Part shown: in pieces, positions 25,559 to 34,487 of the stretch | How the letters are laid out: every line of letters starts with the position of its first letter | Position numbering within the stretch: the first letter of the stretch is position 1 | DNA from: Nitrosomonas communis | GTDB lineage: Bacteria > Pseudomonadota > Gammaproteobacteria > Burkholderiales > Nitrosomonadaceae | Direction: 5' to 3' | Assembly (NCBI RefSeq): GCF_024102715.1 | Contig: NZ_JAGFJM010000089.1 | Location: 1 to 64,000, forward strand | Length of the DNA: 64,000 nucleotides | The notes under the pieces: generated by a model | What the model saw: only the letters and a program-made list of their open reading frames with translations | The model's database searches: none | What the model was told of the DNA's origin: nothing | Program-made: the position numbers and the translations under genes

Positions 25559-27049
25559 TCACAGCTCATTGCGCCAGGTCTGATCGTCGCTATCGAACAG
25601 GCGGTTAGCTTCTGCCGGCCCCCAACTTCCGGCCGGATAGGTTGGAATAAATTCGCGCTCGACCAGCCAATGTTTCAGAATGGGATCGACAACCCGCCAC
25701 GCCCATTCCACCTCGTCAAAACGGATAAATAGCGAACGGTCACCTTCGATCACGTCGAGTAATAGCGTTTCATAAGCATCGAGCGCCTGCTCGTCAGTTT
25801 TGAGGAAACTCGCGTTCAGCTGCATCACGCGCGTATCCATGTCGAGGCCCGGCTGCTTGACGTGAATTTCCAAGCGCATCGATTTTTCGGGCTGGATCGA
25901 CAGCAACACCCAGTTCGGTGCGATGGATTCCAGCGGCGTCTCGCGGAAAAGCTGTTGCGGTGGATGCTTGAAGCGGATTGCGATCAGTGAAGTCTGCTTC
26001 GCCAGTCTTTTGCCTGTGCGCAAATAAAACGGCACGCCACGCCAGCGCCAGTTGTCGATGTAAAACTTGACGGCAACAAAAGTTTCGGTGAGGGAATTGG
26101 TCTCGACATTCTCCTCCTGCTGATAGCCCACCACTGCCTGTCCGTCGATATTGCCACGCGCATATTGTGCGCGTACGGCATGCGCATGCACCGCGCGCTT
26201 GGCAATCGGCCGGATCGAGCGCAATACCTTGACCTTCTCGTCGCGCAGCGCATCCGCCTCGAGCGCGGGCGGCGGCTCCATCGCCACCACAGTCATCAGT
26301 TGCATGAGATGGTTCTGCAACATGTCGCGCAAGGCACCGGCACGATCGTAGTAGTCGGCGCGCTTTTCGATGCCGATCGACTCAGCCACCGTGATCTGCA
26401 CATGATCGATAAAATTACGATTCCACAACGGTTCAATCAATGTGTTAGCAAAGCGGAACACCAGCAGGTTCTGCACTGTTTCCTTGCCGAGAAAATGATC
26501 AATGCGGTAAACCTGTTCCTCATCGAAATGCTGGTGCAATAGACGATTCAGCACCTGCGCGGACTCGATGTCTTCGCCGAAGGGTTTCTCGATCACTACC
26601 CGGTTCAGGCCGCGCGGCTGGTTGAGTCCAACCGCTTCAAGGTTCTGGATCACCGCGGCAAATTCCGAGGGCTTAATTGCCAGATAGAACACCGTACGGG
26701 AGCACGCTGATTCGGGCGGCAAGTTGGCCGCTAGTGCGCGGTAGGATTCCACATCATTGAGATCGCCCTGCTGGTAATGGAAGCGGGCGAGGAAACGCTC
26801 GAATACTGGACCCTCCAGTCTGTTTTTGACTTGGTTAGCCAGCATGCCGCGCATATGTTCGCGCCAACTGTCGAGCGTCCAGTCGCGACGTGAGAAAGCA
26901 ACGATAGTGAGGTTTTTCGCCAGCCGCTCAGCCACCTCCAGATGAAACAACGCGGGCAAAAGCTTGCTCGAGGCGAGATTACCGGTTGCACCGAAAATCA
27001 CGAATGAACATGGCAAATTCTCCGATTGGCGCTCCTGCGGGCCATTCAT
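25559..27049 (-). CDS. zwf: Glucose-6-phosphate 1-dehydrogenase
   Basis: The first step of the oxidative pentose phosphate route, reducing NADP. It has 496 aa with the Rossmann start FVIFGATGNLASSKLLPALF and the substrate signature RIDHFLGKETVQNLL. The start MNGPQERQ at 27049 lies one base after the gnd stop with AAGGAG inside the end of gnd; a frame seven codons longer would overlap gnd. Gene order gnd-zwf on one transcript supports joint supply of NADPH and pentose phosphate. Confidence 0.95.
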   Translation of the reverse strand: MNGPQERQSENLPCSFVIFGATGNLASSKLLPALFHLEVAERLAKNLTIVAFSRRDWTLDSWREHMRGMLANQVKNRLEGPVFERFLARFHYQQGDLNDVESYRALAANLPPESACSRTVFYLAIKPSEFAAVIQNLEAVGLNQPRGLNRVVIEKPFGEDIESAQVLNRLLHQHFDEEQVYRIDHFLGKETVQNLLVFRFANTLIEPLWNRNFIDHVQITVAESIGIEKRADYYDRAGALRDMLQNHLMQLMTVVAMEPPPALEADALRDEKVKVLRSIRPIAKRAVHAHAVRAQYARGNIDGQAVVGYQQEENVETNSLTETFVAVKFYIDNWRWRGVPFYLRTGKRLAKQTSLIAIRFKHPPQQLFRETPLESIAPNWVLLSIQPEKSMRLEIHVKQPGLDMDTRVMQLNASFLKTDEQALDAYETLLLDVIEGDRSLFIRFDEVEWAWRVVDPILKHWLVEREFIPTYPAGSWGPAEANRLFDSDDQTWRNEL

Positions 27050-27050
27050 C

Positions 27051-27959
27051 TCAATGCTCCTTGACCGCATGACCGCCGAAACCCTGCCGCATTTTAGCCA
27101 GCAGTTTTGCGGCGTAGTCGTTGTTACCTTGTGTGGCGAAACGCATCGCCAACGCGAGCGTCATGATCGGTGCCGGGATACCCTGCTCGATTGCAGCCAG
27201 CGCCGTCCAGCGGCCTTCGCCCGAGTCGGCCACGAACGGTTCAATCGTAGCGAGCATCTGATCTTCCGCTAAAAACTCAGCAGATAAATCGAGCAGCCAC
27301 GAGCGTACCACGCTGCCGTGCCGCCATAGCTCGGAGATGGCCGCAAGATCCAGATTAAAACCGGGCTTATCCTTCATCAACGCAAAGCCCTCGGCAAAGG
27401 CTTGCATCATGCCGTACTCAATACCGTTGTGCACCATCTTCACATAATGCCCTGAACCGACTGGGCCAGTATGTAGCCAGCCGCTCGTCGGTGTCGGCGC
27501 AAGCGCCTGCAGGTACGGCTGCAAGCGTGCTGCAGCCGCATCTGATCCGCCAAACATGATGCAATAACCGTTTTCCAGTCCCCATACCCCGCCCGACACC
27601 CCGGCATCGACGAATTCGACGCCAAATTGCGCACAACGTGCAGCGCGCGGCATATCATCCTTGTAGTGCGCATTCGCGCCATCTACGAGCAAATCGCCTG
27701 GCAATAACAAGGGTAGTAATGCCGATAGCGCCGTTTCGGTCACTTCACCGGCTGGCAACATCAGCCATACAATGCGTGGTGCTTTGAGCGCAGCGATCAG
27801 CGCCGGGTAATCCACACAGGCAGTGTGTCCGGTTTCCTTGACCAATGCCTCGGTCACGTCGAAGGTGCGGTTCATCACTGCGATTTTTATGCCCTGCCGG
27901 GCGAGACGACGCGCCATGTTAGCACCCATTCGCCCCAACCCTACGATGCCGAATTCCAT
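27051..27959 (-). CDS. gnd: 6-phosphogluconate dehydrogenase, short decarboxylating type
   Basis: Oxidative decarboxylation of 6-phosphogluconate to ribulose 5-phosphate. The 302-aa protein is the short GndA/YqeC-type form, not the 470-aa E. coli form. The N-terminal dinucleotide site is FGIVGLGRMGANMARRLA; further blocks are DAGVSGGVWGLENGYCIMFG and GHYVKMVHNGIEYGMMQA (catalytic Lys and Asn). The short form is often NAD-preferring, but the cofactor cannot be fixed here. AGGAGGAAAGC precedes the ATG. It leads the operon with zwf and follows the nrdJ gene by 25 bases. Confidence 0.93.
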   Translation of the reverse strand: MEFGIVGLGRMGANMARRLARQGIKIAVMNRTFDVTEALVKETGHTACVDYPALIAALKAPRIVWLMLPAGEVTETALSALLPLLLPGDLLVDGANAHYKDDMPRAARCAQFGVEFVDAGVSGGVWGLENGYCIMFGGSDAAAARLQPYLQALAPTPTSGWLHTGPVGSGHYVKMVHNGIEYGMMQAFAEGFALMKDKPGFNLDLAAISELWRHGSVVRSWLLDLSAEFLAEDQMLATIEPFVADSGEGRWTALAAIEQGIPAPIMTLALAMRFATQGNNDYAAKLLAKMRQGFGGHAVKEH

Positions 27960-27984
27960 GCTTTCCTCCTATGATGTGATGAGA

Positions 27985-29802
27985 TCAGTCCGCTTCACGT
28001 TCTAAACCACAACAGTGTGGTGCCGTTTGTTCTTCTGTTATTCTGCTCAAAATGGTGCCAGTTACCGGATTAGGACGAAAGGTGGTACAACCTTTCAAAC
28101 CAAGGTCATAAGCCTGTTGATAGAGATTACGAAACGCGATGAAATCATAATCCGTCGGCACATTGATCGTTTTGGAAATCGCCTGGTCAACATAAGGCTG
28201 AATAGCTGCCTGCATTTGCAAGTGATCGCTTGGTGACAGCTGATGGGCACTGATAAACGCGGGAGGTAAAGACGCGTTACCGTGCATCTTGCGCCAGCAA
28301 GCAATCGCATAATCAACCACATGATATTCCGAGTAATTTCCATCCGACCCCAATACCTGTCGGCTATACTCACTGTCAAAAACTGGCTCCAGGCCGCTGG
28401 AAACATTATTGGCAAGCAGACTGATCGTGCCTGTTGGCGCAATCGCTGTCAGGTGACTGTTGCGGATACCATACTGCGCAATACCATTGCGGATAGCTTC
28501 GGGCAAGGTGCGGACAAAAGTGCCAGCAAGATATTTATCCGGATGAAAGGATGGAAATGATCCTTTCTCGCGGGCGATGTCCACAGAAGCCTGGTAAGCG
28601 GCATGGCACACGGTTTGCATGACTGATTGCGCAATCTGCAATGATGCTTGGCTGCCATAACGTAGATTCAACATCATTAACGCATCGGCCAGGCCTGTAA
28701 TTCCCAAGCCGATGCGGCGTGAAGAACGCGCCTGCGCAGCCTGGCCGGCCAACGGAAAATTCGACATATCGATCACATTATCCAGCAAGCGCACTGCGCT
28801 TCTCGCGGTGGCGCCAATTCCTGTCATATCCAGCAGCGCCTGCTCCGAGAATGGCTCTCTAACGAATTGCGTGAGATTGATTGAGCCGAGATTACAGGCA
28901 CCATAAGGAGGCAGCGGCACTTCACCGCAAGGATTGGTGGCATGTATCCTTTCGCAATAATAAAGATTATTGAGCTGATTGATCCGGTCAATAAACAGTA
29001 CCCCTGGTTCAGCATAGTCATAGGTAGCACGCATGATCTTTTCCCATAGCATGCGGGCGCGAATGCGCTTGTATAGCTTGCAAGGTACAGGATGCTGGTA
29101 ACCCGGCCAATCTCGCAGCACCACCTCACCTGCCACTGCATGCTCACCGGCTGGAAAGACTAATAACCAGTCTTCATCCTTGCCTACTGCAGTCAGAAAG
29201 TCATCGCTGACCAATACAGAAATATTGAAGTGCCGTAACTGAGTGCGGTCCTGCTTGACAGCAATGAATTCCTCAATATCAGGATGATCGCAGCGTAATG
29301 TCCCCATCATGGCGCCGCGGCGGGCGCCAGTAGAAAGGATAGTAGCGCACATGCTGTCCCAGATACGCATGAAAGAAACCGGACCGGATGCCACGGAACC
29401 GACACCGTATGCTTGCGTGCCGCGCGGGCGCAGTGTGGAAAAATCATAGCCGACACCGCCACCCTGTTGCATTGTCAGCGCGCCTTCCTTAAGTGCATTA
29501 AAAATGCCATCCATCGCGTCAGGTATGGCGCCCATGACAAAACAGTTAAATAGCGTGACCTTGTGCGTAGTTCCTGCCCCAGCCTGGATACGGCCTCCTG
29601 GCAGGAATTTGAAATTATGCAGAATGTCGTAAAAGCGTGCTTGCCAATATTCCCGACTACTTTCTCCTGCCGCCAGGGTAGACGCAATGCGCCGCCAGCT
29701 ATCAGCAATCGTGGCGTCATACACCACCGCATTGTTACGATAGCGGTATTTAGTTTCCCAGACATGCCGGGCAATTGGCGTGGTGAAATAGGAATCATCC
29801 AT
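27985..29802 (-). CDS. nrdJ: Class II adenosylcobalamin-dependent ribonucleotide reductase
   Basis: Reduces ribonucleotides to deoxyribonucleotides using a B12-generated thiyl radical. The 605-aa protein has FNCFVMGAIPDAMDGIF (first redox Cys), the loop ATNPCGEVPLPPYGACNLGS with the radical Cys and conserved Glu, and the phosphate-binding PTGTISLLANNVSSGLEPVF. Cysteines near the C-terminus (PHCCGLERE) fit the shuttle pair. There is no N-terminal ATP-cone, so overall allosteric control differs from NrdA. No B12 riboswitch is visible in the 290 bases upstream. The gene stops 25 bases before gnd and may be co-transcribed. Confidence 0.93.
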   Translation of the reverse strand: MDDSYFTTPIARHVWETKYRYRNNAVVYDATIADSWRRIASTLAAGESSREYWQARFYDILHNFKFLPGGRIQAGAGTTHKVTLFNCFVMGAIPDAMDGIFNALKEGALTMQQGGGVGYDFSTLRPRGTQAYGVGSVASGPVSFMRIWDSMCATILSTGARRGAMMGTLRCDHPDIEEFIAVKQDRTQLRHFNISVLVSDDFLTAVGKDEDWLLVFPAGEHAVAGEVVLRDWPGYQHPVPCKLYKRIRARMLWEKIMRATYDYAEPGVLFIDRINQLNNLYYCERIHATNPCGEVPLPPYGACNLGSINLTQFVREPFSEQALLDMTGIGATARSAVRLLDNVIDMSNFPLAGQAAQARSSRRIGLGITGLADALMMLNLRYGSQASLQIAQSVMQTVCHAAYQASVDIAREKGSFPSFHPDKYLAGTFVRTLPEAIRNGIAQYGIRNSHLTAIAPTGTISLLANNVSSGLEPVFDSEYSRQVLGSDGNYSEYHVVDYAIACWRKMHGNASLPPAFISAHQLSPSDHLQMQAAIQPYVDQAISKTINVPTDYDFIAFRNLYQQAYDLGLKGCTTFRPNPVTGTILSRITEEQTAPHCCGLEREAD

Positions 29803-30039
29803 GGTTTTTAGGATAACACCGATTTGGTTTAGTCAGATTATAAAGCTATGCTTGACTCTGTGTCCGTACATCACAGTTTGTCGGCTGTACTTCTAAAATT
29901 TCTATTCTATTAAGGCAGGACTGCTTAAGCGATACATCATGTAAGCACATGACGTATCAGAGCCGAAGCAGATGTCCGGAGAAGTGCACGCGTGAATACC
30001 GCGCACCATGGGATAAACGAAAAGCAATACGTTGATCCT

Positions 30040-30068
30040 GCAACCCTCTCAGGCAGGAAAAGGGTTGC
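30040..30068 (-). terminator. Possible terminator hairpin after the multicopper oxidase gene
   Basis: GCAACCCT and AGGGTTGC form an 8-base stem with a 13-base loop, 25 bases past the oxidase stop. No T-run follows, so it may be an RNA stabiliser or weak terminator. The rest of 29803-30092 shows no gene and no recognisable riboswitch. Confidence 0.4.
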
Positions 30069-30092
30069 ATCAAAACTTCCTTGCTGTCGGGC

Positions 30093-31793
30093 CTAATGGG
30101 AATGCGAATTCGCAATTCCGCCCGCTACCGTGTTAACGACTTGCTGGACTTCCATCATGCCTAAATCCTCATGGTCCAAAATATGGCAGTGCATCACAAA
30201 CTTGCCGATATAGTCCTGGTATTGCGTATAAATGTTGGTAACAGCAGGCCCCTGTACCAGTAACGTATCTTTCCATACCAACTCATCAGCGCCGTCTGGC
30301 CCTTTCCGCTCCCACTGAAATGGATTGACATGGATATGGAAAACATGCGGCAAAGGAGGGATAGGGTTTGACACGCCCGCTGGGTCGCCTGCTGTCGTCA
30401 GTGACCACATTTCGGTGGCACTCAGTGGCAATTGACGCACATGACTGGGACTGAAAGCGCGGTAATTGACTTGGAAGTAGTTTTTCTGACCATTCATGTC
30501 TTGGCCGAGCTTGAAGACGACCTCTTGCACACCCAAGGCTGTTTTTCTCAGATCAATATCGCCAAACGGCGCCAACGGTGCCATTTCCTCGCTGGTCGGC
30601 AAAGCCATGTCGTTGGTCTCATTAGTTACTCGCAGAATTGCCAGCAGATTCTCAGGCTCGTCTGCCTGCCGCAAGGATTTAGCTGCCACGGTAGGCCGAT
30701 CGATGATGCGGTAATCACCCGCTTTCATACTCGCCTTGATCAAGACATCGCTGCGGTAGCCTGGCTGGAGATCGATCGGCGTTCCCGCCTGCCAACTGTC
30801 AACGCGGCCCAAATAATTGCCATCCAAGGCGATTTCATGCAGATCATGGCCCTCTACCACGAAAGCGATCGACTCACGGAAGGCGGTGTCAATCAAACGC
30901 CAGCGCTGGACTTCACCTCGTTTCATGCTGATGACAGGAACGATCTGCCCGTTGATGGTGATACGGCGGCGCGAACACGGCCAAGTGTCTTTATTACCAG
31001 CTGCGTGACAGTCTTTGGGTGTGGGCTTGGACGGACCCGGAAAAAGACTGGTTATGTTATTGAGTTCTCCTCGCTGGTCATAAAGAATAGTTTGCAGCAC
31101 AAATATTTTCTCATTGGCATTGGCGGCAAGCAGTGACTTTGGTGCAGTCTTGGCATCATCTTCTATGACGATAGCGCCCGCCATGCCGCTACCTACCTGA
31201 ATAGATGTGGAGCCATGGGCATGGGCATGATACCAGTAAGAACCTATCGGATGGCTAGCCGGCAACTTCACCTCATTCTGGAATTGGCTTTGCGGGGCAA
31301 TATCCAGCAGAACATTATCGCTATTGCCAGTGGGGGAAACATGCAGGCCGTGATAGTGCATGTTGGTGGTGTTGAAAGATGCGGGTACAGTATTGAGATA
31401 AGCGTTTCTGCTCTCTTGTTCAAACTGCGCCTGAACTTCCTCAGCAGTCTCCTTGGGTAATTGATTGTTCAGCAACAGATTGATGACATCCCCCTGCCGG
31501 ACGCGTAAAGTGGGACCAACCAGCTGGCCATTGTAGCTACGCAGGGTAACCGGGCATCCGCCGATGGAAGTAGCGGCAGGATCGGTGTACTGGACATTGA
31601 GACTGGTTGTCAGCACGCCGTTGCTGGAATGAATGTCCGGAGGATTCTGGAAGGGCACGTAGCCATATTTTTTAACATCGATATCCTGATAAGCACAAGC
31701 AGGAATGATAGGTTTGGATTCAGCCAAGGCTACGCTTGCGCAAACAGACAAACCAAATGCGATGAATCCAAGGGGGATGAAGTTGTATTGCAT
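30093..31793 (-). CDS. Secreted multicopper oxidase
   Basis: A 566-aa periplasmic protein with a signal peptide (IAFGLSVCASVALA then ES). The four copper ligand motifs are complete: MHYHGLH near 146, YWYHAHAHG near 190, HVFHIHVNPF near 488 and MHCHILDHEDLGMM near 533. The three-cupredoxin layout and length fit the CueO/bilirubin-oxidase-like group. It oxidises phenols or metal ions with reduction of oxygen to water; which substrate is not visible. It stands alone on its strand with 230 gene-free bases before it and a His-rich C-terminus (NSHSH). Confidence 0.9.
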   Translation of the reverse strand: MQYNFIPLGFIAFGLSVCASVALAESKPIIPACAYQDIDVKKYGYVPFQNPPDIHSSNGVLTTSLNVQYTDPAATSIGGCPVTLRSYNGQLVGPTLRVRQGDVINLLLNNQLPKETAEEVQAQFEQESRNAYLNTVPASFNTTNMHYHGLHVSPTGNSDNVLLDIAPQSQFQNEVKLPASHPIGSYWYHAHAHGSTSIQVGSGMAGAIVIEDDAKTAPKSLLAANANEKIFVLQTILYDQRGELNNITSLFPGPSKPTPKDCHAAGNKDTWPCSRRRITINGQIVPVISMKRGEVQRWRLIDTAFRESIAFVVEGHDLHEIALDGNYLGRVDSWQAGTPIDLQPGYRSDVLIKASMKAGDYRIIDRPTVAAKSLRQADEPENLLAILRVTNETNDMALPTSEEMAPLAPFGDIDLRKTALGVQEVVFKLGQDMNGQKNYFQVNYRAFSPSHVRQLPLSATEMWSLTTAGDPAGVSNPIPPLPHVFHIHVNPFQWERKGPDGADELVWKDTLLVQGPAVTNIYTQYQDYIGKFVMHCHILDHEDLGMMEVQQVVNTVAGGIANSHSH

Positions 31794-32024
31794 AATATTC
31801 TCCTATTATCAGTGCAGTCTTGCCCGGCTCCTTCGACCCCTTGCGGCATCGCACGCTCCCAAGCAAAATCTTCTACTTGATGCGCATGGTAGAGAGGGTA
31901 GCTAACTCAATCAGCAGGCAATGAGCCGTCCCAGAAAAAATAATTTTCAAGGCATCCATTATTTGCCGATTATCTAATTAACAAATTGGACGAATATCGC
32001 AGCTTTAATGCTTCTTTTCTTTTG

Positions 32025-33380
32025 TTACAAACGCGTCATCATCTCGGCATCAAACTGTTTTGCCAGATCCTGCAATGCAGTAGAAATGATAACTGGATAG
32101 GACGGTGCAGCATCAAGTGCAGTCGCAGGAGCAGTCATGGCTTTCGGTAGACGGCTATAACCTGCCACTGTCCGCTGACGGATGTCGTGTAAGGATATTT
32201 TCGATTGAATGCGTTGTCCTGCCAGCAGGACCGGCTCTAGCAGTGGTCGCCCATCACAAGGATCATTTTCCTCCAGTGCCACAACATCATGACTCATTTC
32301 GCCCTGTGTAGTGTAAAAGCGGTATACCTGCTTTCTTCCCGGCCAGGTTGCTTTGCCTTCTGAGCGTTTACGGCGCGGCTTGCCCGCATATTCCTGCAGC
32401 TTATAGGCACAGTCGAAAGCCGGTGCATCGCTGGAAATATCCAGTGCGGTACCGATGCCAAAACCATCTATCGGCGCCTGGGATGACAGCAGGGTTTGCA
32501 GCCGGTATTCATCCAGATTACCGCTAGCGAAAATAGTTGCACTCTGCAGACCGCCCTGATCGAGTATCTGGCGCACGTTGCGGGCATGGGCCGCCAAATC
32601 GCCGCTATCCAGGCGAACGCCCTTAATGTTGATATGCGCTGCCTGAAGTTTTGGCGCGAGCGCAACCACTTTACTGGCAGCTGCCTCGGTATCATAGGTA
32701 TCAATCAACAAAACGACGTTATCCGCATTGGCGTGGGCGAAGTGTTCAAAGGCAGTCATCTCGTCTGCATGCGCCTGAATGTAGGAATGCGCCATGGTTC
32801 CAAACAAAGGAATATCGTAAAGCGCACCTGCCAGCACGGTAGCCGTGCCGGAAAATCCTGCCAGATAGCTTGCCCGTGCCGCCAGCAATCCTGCTTCGGC
32901 ACCATGTGCGCGACGCATACCGAAATCAACCAATAACTTGCCCGGTGCGACCAATACCGACCGGGCGGCCTTGGATGCAATCAGCGTTTCGAAGTGAAGA
33001 AGATTGATGAGGCGTGATTCGATCAATTGCGCTTGCGGTAGCGGCGCGGTTATTCGCAGGATGGGCTCGTTGGGAAAAAACAAGGTGCCTTCTGGCATAG
33101 CGTGCACATCGCCGCTAAAACGAAACTGTTCAAAATAATCGATAAGCGGAGGGCGAAAGCGTGTGGCCAGCCAGGCGAGTTCCTCAGGTGAGAATTTCAA
33201 GTTTTCGAGAAAATCCAGCACCTGTTCCAATCCAGCTGCCACCATGAAATTTCGGCCAGGCGGCAGTTTGCGGATAAACAACTCGAAGACAGCTGTTTCC
33301 TGCATGTCCTGCTCAAGATAGCTTTGCAGCATCGTAAACTGATAAAGATCAGCAAGTAGCGGACTGGAAAACGGGTTCAT
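32025..33380 (-). CDS. pncB: Nicotinate phosphoribosyltransferase
   Basis: Makes nicotinate mononucleotide from nicotinate and PRPP in NAD salvage. The 451-aa protein starts LLADLYQFTMLQSYLEQ, and has the conserved SKAARSVLVAPGKLLVDFGMRRAHG and GVRLDSGDL, plus FASGNLDEYRLQ. It overlaps pncA by four bases (GCATGA), so the pair is translationally coupled: nicotinamide is first deamidated, then ribosylated. The family is type II/III with the usual length. Confidence 0.94.
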   Translation of the reverse strand: MNPFSSPLLADLYQFTMLQSYLEQDMQETAVFELFIRKLPPGRNFMVAAGLEQVLDFLENLKFSPEELAWLATRFRPPLIDYFEQFRFSGDVHAMPEGTLFFPNEPILRITAPLPQAQLIESRLINLLHFETLIASKAARSVLVAPGKLLVDFGMRRAHGAEAGLLAARASYLAGFSGTATVLAGALYDIPLFGTMAHSYIQAHADEMTAFEHFAHANADNVVLLIDTYDTEAAASKVVALAPKLQAAHINIKGVRLDSGDLAAHARNVRQILDQGGLQSATIFASGNLDEYRLQTLLSSQAPIDGFGIGTALDISSDAPAFDCAYKLQEYAGKPRRKRSEGKATWPGRKQVYRFYTTQGEMSHDVVALEENDPCDGRPLLEPVLLAGQRIQSKISLHDIRQRTVAGYSRLPKAMTAPATALDAAPSYPVIISTALQDLAKQFDAEMMTRL

Positions 33381-33961
33381 GCAACGAGCGCCTCAAATTG
33401 AATCAGCATCCCGCCTAGCCGCACCATTTCCTTGAGTGCATTTAAACCGTCATCTGGCTGCAGATCGATGGCACAGATCGCATCTTCCAACACAAAAGTG
33501 GTGTAATGGTAGTGCAATGCATCTTTGACCGTATTAAGCACACAATAATCAGTGGCAATGCCGCCAATAAACAAGCGGCGAATGGCCAATGTCTGCAGTA
33601 AAGCATTGAGCTGTGTGTCAGTAAAACCGGAATAGGCATCTTTCTCTCGCGTTACTGCTTTGGAAATGACATGAGTATTAAGAGGAAATTCGATATCTGG
33701 GTGAAACGCCGCCCCTGCTGTAGTGGCAATGCAGTGCGAGGGCCATGGGCCGCCTTGTTGCTGAAAAGAACAATGATCCGATGGGTGCCAGTCGCGGGTT
33801 GCAAAAACCGGTAGGCCATGATCATGAAAAAACATCAGATAGCGATTGATCACCGGAATGATGGTATCACCCATCGGCACAGCCAGGCTGCCACCCGGCA
33901 GAAAATCATTCTGCATATCGACGATCACGAGTGCATCTCCGCTAGTTAACGTCACTTTCAT
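33377..33961 (-). CDS. pncA: Nicotinamidase
   Basis: Hydrolyses nicotinamide to nicotinate and ammonia. The 194-aa protein shows VIVDMQNDFLPGGSL with the catalytic Asp, the metal site TRDWHPSDHCSF, the catalytic Lys in ISKAVTREKDAYSGF and the nucleophile in IGGIATDYCVLNTVKDAL. It is first in the pncA-pncB operon. The start MKVTLTSGDAL is the only one before the first strand; a TTTT-rich 60-base gap separates it from usp downstream of another operon. Confidence 0.94.
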   Translation of the reverse strand: MKVTLTSGDALVIVDMQNDFLPGGSLAVPMGDTIIPVINRYLMFFHDHGLPVFATRDWHPSDHCSFQQQGGPWPSHCIATTAGAAFHPDIEFPLNTHVISKAVTREKDAYSGFTDTQLNALLQTLAIRRLFIGGIATDYCVLNTVKDALHYHYTTFVLEDAICAIDLQPDDGLNALKEMVRLGGMLIQFEALVA

Positions 33962-34027
33962 ATCGGATGAATTATTTAGTTATCAATATGCTGCATTTTG
34001 CTACAGCAACTTGTCCGGCACCGCGCG

Positions 34028-34468
34028 TTAGCCTCCTCGAACCAATAAAACAGGCATCGATGCCGTGCGTACCACCCCTTCAGCGACACTGCCCAATACC
34101 AGGCGACTGAAACCCGTCCGACCATGAGTGCCAATGACAATCAGCTCGGCCTGCCAACGCTCGGCTTCTGCCACAATGATGTTAGCAATCCGTTGACTTT
34201 TTGCTTCAAGCAATTTTGTTTCAGCTGTCAACCCCGCTTGCCGCACCAGCGCTTGTGCCTGAGTCAGTATTTTTTCCCCACTCGCCCTGATGGTTTCTTG
34301 CAGTTCAGCATAATTGATATAGCTTTCATCGACCCAGTAAAGAACATCTTCAAATACATGCACGAGTTCCAACTGCGCCCGCTGCTGTTGCGCCAGCCTG
34401 ATGGCCTCCTGCAGCGCGCATTCTGAAGTGGTGCTGCCGTCAACCGGAACCAGGATTTTTTGATACAT
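34028..34468 (-). CDS. Universal stress protein, UspA family
   Basis: A 146-aa cytoplasmic protein with the ATP-binding type of Usp fold: it opens YQKILVPVDGSTTSECAL and closes with VIGTHGRTGFSRLVLGSVAE, whose G-x2-G-x9-G pattern binds nucleotide. It has an AGGAGG-type ribosome site before the ATG. It follows rtcB by about 20 bases and is probably the last gene of the archease-rtcB-usp transcript, which hints at a stress setting for the RNA repair genes (inference). Confidence 0.9.
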   Translation of the reverse strand: MYQKILVPVDGSTTSECALQEAIRLAQQQRAQLELVHVFEDVLYWVDESYINYAELQETIRASGEKILTQAQALVRQAGLTAETKLLEAKSQRIANIIVAEAERWQAELIVIGTHGRTGFSRLVLGSVAEGVVRTASMPVLLVRGG

Positions 34469-34487
34469 GAGACCTCCTGTGAAAAAA

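Noticed and set aside
29803-30092. Cobalamin riboswitch before nrdJ
   Set aside because: No B12 box or suitable multi-stem arrangement could be seen.
30432-31136. A 234-codon plus-strand frame opposite the multicopper oxidase
   Set aside because: Shadow of a gene whose four copper motifs are intact on the other strand.
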